Positions 1-7,147 of a stretch of 12,138 nucleotides of DNA are shown piece after piece; within the stretch, counting starts at the first letter, position 1, and every line of letters starts with the position of its first letter. A program made the position numbers and the translations under genes. The stretch comes from Reyranella sp. Lineage in GTDB: Bacteria; Pseudomonadota; Alphaproteobacteria; Reyranellales; Reyranellaceae. Where the stretch lies: the NCBI GenBank assembly GCA_021732965.1, contig JAKFVZ010000388.1:1-12138 (forward strand). The letters run 5' to 3'. The notes beneath the pieces were generated by a model. The model worked only from the letters and a program-made list of their open reading frames with translations. It had not been told where the DNA came from and searched no databases.

Positions 1-1217
1 CTATCGATCTCGACTACCATCTGCGCGAGACCGCGCTGCCCGCGCCCGGTACCGAGGCGCAACTCGAGGAAGTGATCTCGCGGCTGCATGCCAACACGCT
101 CGATCGCAGCCGGCCGCTCTGGCAGTTCTACGTCATCACCGGCCTCGCGGACGGCCAGGGCGTGCTCTATTCCAAGGTCCATCACGCCGCGATCGACGGC
201 GGCGCCGGCATGGCGATCAACAAGGCGCTCTACGATGTGAGTGCGACACCGCGCGAGGTCGCCCCGCCGCCGCCGAAGCCTGCCAGCGCAGCGGCAGCAC
301 CCAGCTCGCCGACGGCGGTAGATCCCCTGAAGGGCATCACCGACATCATGGGCAACATGATGCGCCAACAGTTGAAGATGCTTCAGGCCGCGCCCGACAT
401 CATGACCTCGATGACCAGCGCGTTCCTCGGCAAGCCCGGCGAAATGCCCAAGGCGCTGGGCACGCTGCAGAGCCTCGCCAGCCAGTTGCCGACTCTCAAT
501 GCGCCGAAGACGCCATTCAACGCCACGATCACGCGCGAGCGCAGCTATGCCGCGCGCACGATCTCGCTCGGCGACGCCAAGGCGATCGCCAAGGCGAGCG
601 GGGCCAAGCTGAACGACGTGGTGATGGCGGTGTGCAGCGGTGCGTTGCGGCGCTACCTGCAGGAAAAGGGGCAGCTTCCCGACAAGCCACTGATCGCCGG
701 CGTGCCGATCAGCCTGCGCGAGCCCGGCGACACGCGGCAGAACAACCAGGTCTCCGGCATGCTCTGCCAGCTCGCCACCGACGTCGCCGATCCGGCCGAG
801 CGGCTGCGTGCCATCGTGAAATCGTCGACCGAGTCCAAGCAGATCGCCGGCACGTTCCGCGACGCCGTCCCGCAGGATTTCGCCTTCGTGGGCGCGCCCA
901 TCCTGCTGCAACTCATGATGCTGGTGTACGGACGCAGCGGCCTGGCCGACAAGCTGCCGATGCCGATGAACGTCACCATCTCCAACGTGCCCGGCCCGCC
1001 GATGCCGCTCTACTGCGCCGGCGCCAAGGTGACGGCGCTGCATCCGGTTTCCATTCCCGCGCACGGTGCGGCACTCAACATTACGGTGCAGAGCTACATG
1101 GACGCGCTGAACTTCGGCCTCACCGCCGACCGGCGCGCGGTTCCGGATGTTGCAGTCCTCGGCGATTATCTGGTCGAGGCGACCGACGAGCTGAAGAAGG
1201 CGGTCGTGCCCGGTTGA
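1..1217 (+). CDS. WS/DGAT-family acyltransferase (wax ester synthase/diacylglycerol acyltransferase), 5' truncated by window edge
   Basis: Family role: transfers an acyl group from acyl-CoA to a long-chain alcohol or diacylglycerol, making wax esters or triacylglycerol at the membrane/lipid-body surface. Seen: the reading frame is open from base 3 and reads IDLDYHLRETALPAPG before the first possible start (GTG at 72), which is typical WS/DGAT sequence, so the true start lies upstream of the window. The catalytic HHxxxDG motif is present as HHAAIDGG (bases 180-203). Further family blocks follow: NDVVMAVCSGALRRYL, VPISLRE, SNVPGPPMPLY near the C-terminus, and a closing LNFGLTADRRAVPDV segment. 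A Pro/Ala-rich linker (about bases 258-320) separates the two halves, as is common in the family. About 404 residues are visible; full-length members have about 450-500. Its neighbour 58 bp downstream is an alpha/beta hydrolase on the same strand. The family call is firm; whether wax or TAG is made cannot be read from sequence. Confidence 0.93.
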   Translation, partial: IDLDYHLRETALPAPGTEAQLEEVISRLHANTLDRSRPLWQFYVITGLADGQGVLYSKVHHAAIDGGAGMAINKALYDVSATPREVAPPPPKPASAAAAPSSPTAVDPLKGITDIMGNMMRQQLKMLQAAPDIMTSMTSAFLGKPGEMPKALGTLQSLASQLPTLNAPKTPFNATITRERSYAARTISLGDAKAIAKASGAKLNDVVMAVCSGALRRYLQEKGQLPDKPLIAGVPISLREPGDTRQNNQVSGMLCQLATDVADPAERLRAIVKSSTESKQIAGTFRDAVPQDFAFVGAPILLQLMMLVYGRSGLADKLPMPMNVTISNVPGPPMPLYCAGAKVTALHPVSIPAHGAALNITVQSYMDALNFGLTADRRAVPDVAVLGDYLVEATDELKKAVVPG

Positions 1218-1264
1218 AACCCTTCCGCCCCCTTCCGATATGTGAGACTCTTTTGGCAACGAAC

Positions 1265-1270
1265 AAGGAG
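1265..1270 (+). promoter_or_regulatory. ribosome binding site of the alpha/beta hydrolase
   Basis: AAGGAG five bases ahead of the ATG at 1276; a near-consensus Shine-Dalgarno that decides the start. Confidence 0.75.
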
Positions 1271-1275
1271 CCCCA

Positions 1276-2052
1276 ATGACGGCTGTCGCTGAAGCGTTGC
1301 GTCCCCCCTCGCGGACGTTGCTGTTCCTCGAAGGGCGTGCCCTGCAGGAACTCGGTGCCTTCATGATGCTTCGGCCGTGGCTCGCCGCTGCGCCCCGAGG
1401 CGACGGCCATCCCGTCCTCGTGCTGCCCGGCCTGCTGGCCAGCGACCTCTCCACCCGGCCATTGCGCTCCTTCCTCAAGGGGCAAGGCTATGCCGCGCAC
1501 GGCTGGAAGCAGGGCCGCAATCTCGGCCTGCGCGCCGGCATCGAGGACGGCATGCTTGCGCGGGTCGAGGAACTGTACGAGCGCTACGGCCATCGCAAGA
1601 TCAGCCTGGTCGGCTGGAGCCTGGGCGGCATCTATGCCCGGCAGATCGCCAAGATGGTTCCCGACAAGGTGCGTTCGGTGATCAGCCTCGGCAGCCCGTT
1701 CGCCGGCAGCCCGAAGGCGACCAACGCCTGGCGCGTCTACGAGTTCGCCTCGGGCCAGAGCGTCGAGGACAGCGACCACAAGATGGCCGGCGCGCTCGCC
1801 ACGCCGCCGCCGGTGCCCACCACGTCGGTGTTCAGCCGTACCGACGGGATCTGCGCGTGGCAGACCTGCATCAACGAGGAGAGCGAGCAGGTCGAGAACA
1901 TCGAGGTCTATGGCAGCCATTGCGGGCTCGGCCATCATCCGGCCGCCGTCTACGCGGTCGCCGACCGTCTCGCCCAGCCCGAGGGCCAGTGGAAGAAGTT
2001 CGATCGCTCAGGCTGGAAGAGCCTGGTCTTCCCGGACTGGCGGCGGGGCTGA
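1276..2052 (+). CDS. alpha/beta hydrolase (esterase/lipase-like)
   Basis: 258 residues, predicted soluble serine hydrolase. Seen: oxyanion-type segment HPVLVLPGLLASD (residues 45-57), the nucleophile elbow GWSLGG (Ser115), a following ISLGSPFAGSPKATN segment, a candidate acid in FSRTDGI (Asp190) and a candidate catalytic His in GSHCGLGHHP (His215, or less likely His220/221). The ATG at 1276 is preceded by AAGGAG at 1265-1270 with a 5-base spacer, which fixes the start. It lies 58 bp after the WS/DGAT gene with no obvious terminator between, so co-transcription is plausible. By context it may act on acyl esters (turnover of stored lipid or release of acyl chains), but that is inference; the sequence alone supports only an alpha/beta hydrolase of unknown substrate. 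No signal peptide is apparent. Confidence 0.9.
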   Translation: MTAVAEALRPPSRTLLFLEGRALQELGAFMMLRPWLAAAPRGDGHPVLVLPGLLASDLSTRPLRSFLKGQGYAAHGWKQGRNLGLRAGIEDGMLARVEELYERYGHRKISLVGWSLGGIYARQIAKMVPDKVRSVISLGSPFAGSPKATNAWRVYEFASGQSVEDSDHKMAGALATPPPVPTTSVFSRTDGICAWQTCINEESEQVENIEVYGSHCGLGHHPAAVYAVADRLAQPEGQWKKFDRSGWKSLVFPDWRRG

Positions 2053-2068
2053 AGAACCCGCCGTTTCA

Positions 2069-2148
2069 ATTGGAGCGCGCCACTCCAGTGGCGCTCATGT
2101 TCTGACTATCGACGACTTTTGAGCGCCACTGGAGTGGCGCGCTCCAAT
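2069..2148. repeat. 29-bp perfect inverted repeat with nested palindromes; likely bidirectional terminator or REP-like element
   Basis: The arm at 2069-2097 is the exact reverse complement of the arm at 2120-2148 (29 bp, no mismatch), with a 22-base loop at 2098-2119. Each arm also contains its own small inverted repeat (GCGCCACT-CC-AGTGGCGC type, with two extra bases on one side), so the region can form either one long hairpin or two side-by-side hairpins. It sits between the stop codons of two convergent genes (hydrolase ending 2052, phasin ending 2158), the usual place for a shared transcription terminator or a REP/BIME-type intergenic element. There is no strong T-run after either arm (only TTTT in the loop at 2117-2120), so classical intrinsic termination is uncertain. 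Confidence 0.85.
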
Positions 2149-2157
2149 GAGAGAGTC

Positions 2158-2583
2158 CTACGACTTCTTCTCGACGCTGCTGCGGATTTCCTCGTAGGAC
2201 TCCTTCATCCGCTCCTGGACGATCTTGAAGGCTTCGGTGCTGGACTTCTGGACCAGCTCCGCGATGTCCTTCGTGTTGGCGATGGCGGCCTCCATCGCCT
2301 TCTTGGCAAACTCGGTCTGCTTGGCCATCACTTCCTGCGGATTGCCGCCCGGCTTGTAGGACTGCGCCATCTCGGCCATGTCCTTCATCGCGGCCTCGAA
2401 GATTTCCTTCTGCTTCTGCGCAACCTCGCTCGCACCGCCGGCCACCGCCTGCCAGGAGCGTGTCATCGCCTCGAGATTCTTCTGATGGTGCTCCATCATC
2501 TTCGACATGTCGAAGGCCGGCACCTTCAGCTGCTCGCCAAGCTTCTTGAACATGTCGGTGAAGGGCTGCGTCGCATCGGCCAT
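2158..2583 (-). CDS. phasin family protein
   Basis: 141 residues, about the usual size for alphaproteobacterial phasins of the Phasin_2 type. Phasins coat polyhydroxyalkanoate granules and control their size and number; some act on other lipid inclusions. Seen: no signal peptide or membrane segment. It is an amphipathic, largely helical sequence rich in Ala, Glu, Lys, Met and Gln: N-terminal FTDMFKKLGEQLKVPAFD, then FEAAMKDMAEMAQ, then KQTEFAKKAMEAAIANTKD and ELVQKSSTEAFKIVQERM, the typical phasin pattern. The ATG at 2583 is preceded by AGGAGG (2589-2594 on the complementary strand). It starts 16 bp after the stop of the DUF445 gene, so it is probably the last gene of the P450-DUF445-phasin operon, ending at the inverted repeat. 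The family call is strong; the granule type is not shown. Confidence 0.88.
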   Translation of the reverse strand: MADATQPFTDMFKKLGEQLKVPAFDMSKMMEHHQKNLEAMTRSWQAVAGGASEVAQKQKEIFEAAMKDMAEMAQSYKPGGNPQEVMAKQTEFAKKAMEAAIANTKDIAELVQKSSTEAFKIVQERMKESYEEIRSSVEKKS

Positions 2584-2588
2584 CTGAA

Positions 2589-2594
2589 CCTCCT
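2589..2594 (-). promoter_or_regulatory. ribosome binding site of the phasin gene
   Basis: AGGAGG on the minus strand, five bases before the ATG at 2583. It is the strongest Shine-Dalgarno in its operon, consistent with a highly made granule-coat protein. Confidence 0.75.
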
Positions 2595-2599
2595 GTGCG

Positions 2600-3871
2600 T
2601 TACAGGTACAGCTTCAACCCCTGTTCCAGCGCGTGCAAGGCCAAACCGGCGAGCCCGCCGATCATTGCGCCATTGAAGCGAATATATTGCAGGTCCCGGC
2701 CGACGGTAAGTTCGATGCGGCCGATCAGCACGTCGATGTCCCACGACTTCACCTGATCGGCGATGAAGCGACCGACACCGCTCTTCTGGCTCTGCACGAA
2801 ATCTGCAAGGACCCGCACCATGCCGCGATTGATCTCCGCGCGGATCGCGGGATCACGCGCAAGCTGGCTGCCGACGTCGACCAGCATGGCCTCGAGCTGA
2901 CGGCGTACCTGGCTGTCCGCGTTGCGCGAATCCTGCTCGAGGAAGGAGCGCACGCTGTCCCAGGCGCCCTCGGCCATCGTCGCGATCTCCGGCCGCGCCA
3001 GCAGGTCGCGCTTCAGGCTCTCCGCGCGGCGCGCGAAAGCCTTCGACGTGCGCAGGTTGGCAATGAAGCCCGCGACAAAACTATCGAACTCCTGCCGCAG
3101 GGGATGGCTCGTGTCGGCGCGCGCGTCCTTGATGAAGGCCGTGGTCGAGGCCACGATCTTGCGCAACAGGTAGGCATCCGCGCGATAGAGATTGAACAAC
3201 GCCGGCAGCTCGTTGCGGATCTTCTCGCGCATCGCCGCCAGCGTCTCCTCGTTGGCCAGTACCTTCTCCAGCGCCACGAGCAGCTCGTCGAGCAGGCGCT
3301 GGTGGCGTCCTTTCTCGGTGACGGCGCTCAGCAGACCGGCGGCAAGCGGCGCCAGTTCGATCCGCTCCAACTCGGCCTTCGCCCGCTGGCCCAGGAAGCC
3401 CTTGAGACCGGACTGGTCGATGGCAGAGAGGGCCTGCGGCACCATTCGCAACATGAAGCCTGCCAGCGCGGCGCTGCGCTCGCGATCGCTCAGCCAATCC
3501 GCCACGAGGGCGGCGAAGTCGACTTCACGCAGGCGCGCCTCGACAGGCTCCGGCGCCAGGAAGTTGGTTTCGATGAACTCGCCGAGATTCTCGGCAATGC
3601 GGTGATGATTGCGCGGCACTATGGCGGTGTGCGGGATCGGCAGGCCGAGCGGGCGGCGGAACAGGGCCACGATCGCGTACCAGTCGGCCAGCCCGCCGAC
3701 CGTCGCGGCCGCCGCAAAGGCCGCGACATAGCCCCAGATCCAGTGGACGGGCTCGAAGTGCCGCGCCACGACGAACAGCGCCGCCGTCGCCACCAGCAGC
3801 AGCGCCGCGACGAGCTTGACCCGTCGCAGCGAGCGGGCGCGCTCGGCGTCCCGGGTCAGCTGCTCGCCCAC
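2600..3871 (-). CDS. DUF445 domain-containing membrane protein (YjiN-like)
   Basis: 423 residues. The family (DUF445; E. coli YjiN belongs to it) has no established biochemical function. Seen: a charged N-terminus, a first hydrophobic helix (VKLVAALLLVATAALFVV, about residues 19-37), and a second (YVAAFAAAATVGGLADWYAIVALF, about 48-72) running into the family signature ADWYAIVALFRRPLGLPIPHTAIVP and then NHHRIAENLGEFIETNFL. A long, mostly helical soluble region with Arg/Glu-rich stretches follows, and a C-terminal RFNGAMIGGLAGLALHAL hydrophobic hairpin closes the protein. The start is a GTG at 3871 inside the end of the P450 gene; the frames overlap by 16 bp (3856-3871). No good Shine-Dalgarno precedes it and no later ATG is suitable, so translation probably depends on coupling to the P450. 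The phasin follows after 16 bp. Family assignment firm, role unknown. Confidence 0.9.
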   Translation of the reverse strand: MGEQLTRDAERARSLRRVKLVAALLLVATAALFVVARHFEPVHWIWGYVAAFAAAATVGGLADWYAIVALFRRPLGLPIPHTAIVPRNHHRIAENLGEFIETNFLAPEPVEARLREVDFAALVADWLSDRERSAALAGFMLRMVPQALSAIDQSGLKGFLGQRAKAELERIELAPLAAGLLSAVTEKGRHQRLLDELLVALEKVLANEETLAAMREKIRNELPALFNLYRADAYLLRKIVASTTAFIKDARADTSHPLRQEFDSFVAGFIANLRTSKAFARRAESLKRDLLARPEIATMAEGAWDSVRSFLEQDSRNADSQVRRQLEAMLVDVGSQLARDPAIRAEINRGMVRVLADFVQSQKSGVGRFIADQVKSWDIDVLIGRIELTVGRDLQYIRFNGAMIGGLAGLALHALEQGLKLYL

Positions 3872-6800
3872 ACGTCCAACACGTAGCGATTGTCGGCCGC
3901 GAGCCGCGCCATCCAGGCCTCGCCCGCGGCCTCGTCCGCACCGGTCTTCGCCCGATGCATCGCGATCAGCGCGCGCTTCACGTCGGGCTCCATGCGTCCA
4001 CCGTCACCACAGACATAGACGATCGCGCCCTGCTCGATCAGGGCCGCAACCTTGTCGGCATTGTCTACAAGCAGGTCCTGCACGTACGTCTTCTTTCCGT
4101 CATGGCGCGAGAAGGCGACCTGCAGGTCAACGAGGCCGGCATCGGCCTGTTCCTTGAGCTCGTCGGCATAGATGAAGTCCTGCTCCGGGTGACGGCAGCC
4201 GAAGAAAAGGATCGCCGGGCCAAGCGTCCGGTTCTGCGCCTTGAGCGCCGCCCGCTCGCGCAGGAAGCCGCGGAACGGCGCGAGGCCGGTGCCTGGGCCG
4301 ATCATGACGATCGGCGCGGCCGGATCGACCGGCAGCCGAAAGCCGACCTTCGTTTCCTTCACGAAGGCCTGCACCGTGGAGCCCGCGGCCTGGCGCGCGA
4401 GATGGTTCGAGCAGATGCCGTGATAGACGCCCGCGCCGGACCGCGCCGGCCCTTCGACCACCGCGACCGTCACCGAGCAGCACGCGCCGTCGGCGACCGG
4501 CGACGAGGAGATCGAGTAATAGCGCGGCACCATCAGGGGCATCATTTCAAGGAACGCCGCGAAGGGCAGCTCGCAGGCCGGGAACTCCTCCAGCAGGTCG
4601 AGTACCGATTTGCGCTTGGCCAAAATCTCGGCCCGAAAGTTCTCTTCCTCCAGCAGCGCTTCGAGCTTGGGTCGCGTGAACGGGCATCGTGTGTGCAGCG
4701 CCATCGCCTGGATCTGCTTGCGCGTCGCGGGAAGCTGCAGCTCCAGGTAATCGGCCAGCAGGCGATGGACGGAGATCGCCTCGCCCGTGGGCAAGGAAGC
4801 GCGCCGTCCCTCGGCCGCCGTCAGCTCGACATGGGCGCCGGGCGCGAAGCCGAAGCGCCGCATCGCCCGCGCGATCAGCGCCGCGCCGTTCTGAGGCACG
4901 ATGCTGAGATGATCGCCGGCGCGATAGCTCACGCCGTCGGGCAGCATGACCTCGATGTGCCGCGTGCTGCGGCCCGACGTCTCCGGATTCTGCAGTTCGC
5001 GATTGGCCAGGACCTGCATCGGCAGCGCGCCGCTGCCGCCGATGATCGGGTTGACCGGCGGCTTGTCGACCGGCTGCACCTGATAGAGCGGTTCCTGGGC
5101 CGCACCACTGTCGGCCTCCAGCTTGACGCCGAGCTTCTCGGCCACCGCCGGCAGCATCGGCTCGTACCAGGACTGGAAGTTTCCATCGAGATCGTCGCGC
5201 GCGTCGCCCTCGCCGCGCACGTGAAGTCGCTCGGCCCCCTTCTCCGCCATCAGCTCGTCGATCTGGCGCGGGATCGACTGGTAGGTCGAAGCCCAGTCCC
5301 GATTGCCGCAACCGAACACGGTGTAGCGCACGCCTGCAAGCGCACCGGGCGCGGCATCCTTCAGGCTGGCGAGGAACTGCACGGCATTGTCGGGCGGCCC
5401 ACCATTATAGGACGCACAGACGATGGCCACGGCGCCTTCGGTCGGCAGCCGGCCGGCCATGTCGTCGAGGCCGGCCAGGGTCGTGGCGAAGCCCGCGGCC
5501 TCGGCATCCTCGGCGATCGAGCGCGCCAGTTCCTCGGCCGTGCCCATGTTGGAGCCGAACAGCACGGCGAGCCTGGTGCCGTGGCTGGCGGCCGCCTTGC
5601 GCGCGGCCTTCCTCGGTGCCGGCGTTGTGGTGACGGCCGCCCGGCCGCTGCCGCGCACGATGTCGGGGCGCAACCGCACCCGCATCATCAGCCCATCGGG
5701 CTTGATGGTGAGCGATTCCTTGATCTTGAGCTGGTAGCGCGTGTGATCGACCAGCCGGAAACGCTGCAGGATCATGCCCAGCACCAGCGTCGCCTCCGTC
5801 ATGGCGAACTGCCGGCCGATGCAGGCGCGCTGGCCGTTGCCGAACGGCTTGAAGGCATGGCTCGGCATCCTGGCCTCGCGCTCGGGCGCGAAGTTGTCCG
5901 GATTGAAGACCTCCGCCTGCGGTCCCCAGACCGACTTGTCGCGATGGAGCATCGCGGTCAGCACGGTGACGAAGGTGCGCTTGCGCAGCTTGTATCTCCC
6001 GCCGATCGTCTCGTTCTGGTACGGGTAGAGGCCGAACGCCGGTGCCGTCGGCCACAGCCGCAACGACTCCTTCAGGATCTGGCCGATATAGACGAGCTGG
6101 TTGACCTGGCTCGCGGTCGGCTTGGCGTTCACGTCACGCCCCAGCACGCGATCGACCTCTTCATAGGCCTTCTGCAGCACGTGCGGATTGTTCAGCAGGA
6201 AGTAGACGGCGAAGGACAGCATCCCGCTCGTGGTCTCGTGACCGGCGATCAGGAAGGTGTTCATCTGGTAGCGGATGTTGACGTCGTCGAGCCGCTCGCC
6301 GGTCTGCTTGTCGAGCCCGCTCAGCATGAAGCCAAGCAGGTCGGGCTTGGCATCGTCGTCGGCGGGCACCTCGCGGCGTTCCCGGATGATCCGGTCGGCG
6401 ATGCCGTTCATGAAGCCGACATCCTCCTCGAGCTTCTTGCGGCTCTTGCGCTGGGTGATGTCCTCCAGCGGCAGGCCGCGCATCTTCATCACCGCCTCGA
6501 GCGCGCGGACCAGCGACTCCACGTAGGGATGATTGTCGCTGCGGTAGAACGAGTTGAAGCGGTAGTTGAAGCCGCACAGGCCGATCGTGTCGAGCGTGAG
6601 CGCGGTCATGTCCCGCACCACGTCGATCTCCTCGTCGGCGTTCAGCCGCTCCCACTTGGTCACGAGCTGGTCGGCGATGTCGAGCATGCCCTCGTGATAG
6701 GTCTGCATCATGCGGTGCGCGAAGGTCGGCAGCAGGATGTTGTGCGCCTTCTGCCAGTTCGGTTCCTGGGTCTCGGCGGTGAACAGCGCGTCGCCGCCCA

Positions 6801-7053
6801 GCATGCGCACCCGGCGCAGCGAGCCGCGGACCGCTTTGTCGAATCGCTTCTCGTCGCACAGTTCGGCGACCAGGTCGGCACCCGACACGACGACGAGCGG
6901 CGTGCCCATCATGTCGAGCCAGAAGATCGGCCCCTGCTCGCGGGCGATCCGCATCAGGTCCTGGATCGGCGCCCCGCCGTCGACGGTCAGCATGTTGCCC
7001 AGCAGCGGCGTGCGCGGCGGATGGGGAATCGGATGCAGTTTGTTTCGCGCCAT
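3856..7053 (-). CDS. bifunctional cytochrome P450/NADPH-P450 reductase, CYP102 (P450 BM3) type
   Basis: 1065 residues; catalytically self-sufficient soluble monooxygenase with heme, FMN and FAD/NADPH domains on one chain, as in Bacillus P450 BM3 (about 1049 residues), which hydroxylates fatty acids near the omega end. Seen in the heme domain: I-helix AGHETTSG (270-277, Thr274), ExxR as ESLR (329-332), heme loop FGNGQRACIG (404-413, Cys411 as iron ligand) and NYRFNSFYR. An Ala/Arg/Thr-rich linker spans about 466-492. The FMN domain has LFGSNMGTAEE (498-508) and ASYNGGPPDN. The reductase has RYYSISSSP (844-852), GPGTGLAPFRGF (919-930), FGCRHPEQDF (951-960) and the terminal DVWASS with a stacking Trp1062. 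The start ATG is preceded by GGGAGGAA (7063-7070). Against BM3 by eye, Phe87 is kept (Phe91) but the carboxylate-anchoring Arg47 and Tyr51 are Thr51 and Val55, so the substrate may differ. First gene of an operon with DUF445 and phasin. Very confident on family. Confidence 0.97.
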   Translation of the reverse strand: MARNKLHPIPHPPRTPLLGNMLTVDGGAPIQDLMRIAREQGPIFWLDMMGTPLVVVSGADLVAELCDEKRFDKAVRGSLRRVRMLGGDALFTAETQEPNWQKAHNILLPTFAHRMMQTYHEGMLDIADQLVTKWERLNADEEIDVVRDMTALTLDTIGLCGFNYRFNSFYRSDNHPYVESLVRALEAVMKMRGLPLEDITQRKSRKKLEEDVGFMNGIADRIIRERREVPADDDAKPDLLGFMLSGLDKQTGERLDDVNIRYQMNTFLIAGHETTSGMLSFAVYFLLNNPHVLQKAYEEVDRVLGRDVNAKPTASQVNQLVYIGQILKESLRLWPTAPAFGLYPYQNETIGGRYKLRKRTFVTVLTAMLHRDKSVWGPQAEVFNPDNFAPEREARMPSHAFKPFGNGQRACIGRQFAMTEATLVLGMILQRFRLVDHTRYQLKIKESLTIKPDGLMMRVRLRPDIVRGSGRAAVTTTPAPRKAARKAAASHGTRLAVLFGSNMGTAEELARSIAEDAEAAGFATTLAGLDDMAGRLPTEGAVAIVCASYNGGPPDNAVQFLASLKDAAPGALAGVRYTVFGCGNRDWASTYQSIPRQIDELMAEKGAERLHVRGEGDARDDLDGNFQSWYEPMLPAVAEKLGVKLEADSGAAQEPLYQVQPVDKPPVNPIIGGSGALPMQVLANRELQNPETSGRSTRHIEVMLPDGVSYRAGDHLSIVPQNGAALIARAMRRFGFAPGAHVELTAAEGRRASLPTGEAISVHRLLADYLELQLPATRKQIQAMALHTRCPFTRPKLEALLEEENFRAEILAKRKSVLDLLEEFPACELPFAAFLEMMPLMVPRYYSISSSPVADGACCSVTVAVVEGPARSGAGVYHGICSNHLARQAAGSTVQAFVKETKVGFRLPVDPAAPIVMIGPGTGLAPFRGFLRERAALKAQNRTLGPAILFFGCRHPEQDFIYADELKEQADAGLVDLQVAFSRHDGKKTYVQDLLVDNADKVAALIEQGAIVYVCGDGGRMEPDVKRALIAMHRAKTGADEAAGEAWMARLAADNRYVLDVWASS

Positions 7054-7063
7054 GAGGCGTCGT

Positions 7064-7070
7064 TCCTCCC
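7064..7070 (-). promoter_or_regulatory. ribosome binding site of the P450 gene
   Basis: GGGAGGA on the minus strand, ten bases before the ATG at 7053; supports this start. Confidence 0.65.
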
Positions 7071-7082
7071 AGTAGTGCCGTC

Positions 7083-7112
7083 CTTATAGCAAGGGACCGG
7101 GGTTTCTGTCGT
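7083..7112 (-). promoter_or_regulatory. candidate sigma70-type promoter of the P450 operon
   Basis: Minus strand: an extended -10 TGCTATAAG (hexamer TATAAG at 7083-7088) lies 18 bp downstream of ACGACA (7107-7112), which matches the last four bases of TTGACA. Transcription would start near 7076 and leave a short leader carrying the GGGAGGA site. The boxes match by eye only. Confidence 0.4.
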
Positions 7113-7120
7113 ATAGTCCC
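7093..7120. promoter_or_regulatory. GGGAC...GTCCC inverted repeat in the divergent promoter region (possible operator)
   Basis: GGGAC at 7093-7097 pairs with GTCCC at 7116-7120 across 18 bases, and CCGGG at 7097-7101 with CCCGG at 7118-7122 in an overlapping register. It covers the spacer and -35 of the proposed minus-strand promoter and a TATAGT (7112-7117) that could serve as a -10 for the plus-strand gene. No regulator gene is nearby and the arms are short, so this may be chance. Confidence 0.25.
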
Positions 7121-7137
7121 GGCAACTGCAGATTTCC

Positions 7138-7144
7138 GGAGGAA
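7138..7144 (+). promoter_or_regulatory. ribosome binding site of the hydroxyacid dehydrogenase gene
   Basis: GGAGGAA three to five bases before the ATG at 7148; strong Shine-Dalgarno that fixes the start. Confidence 0.75.
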
Positions 7145-7147
7145 CGC

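Noticed and set aside
1218..1275. Possible terminator between the WS/DGAT and hydrolase genes
   Set aside because: No stem-loop with a T-run is visible in the 58 bases; read-through is more likely.
2633..3886. A 417-codon plus-strand frame antisense to the DUF445 gene
   Set aside because: No motif, skewed composition, and the DUF445 signature is clear on the other strand.
3955..7089. An open frame of over 1000 codons on the plus strand, fully antisense to the P450 gene
   Set aside because: It is rich in Arg, His, Gln and Gly with no domain or motif, as expected from the reverse of GC-rich codons; the opposite strand encodes an unmistakable CYP102 protein throughout.
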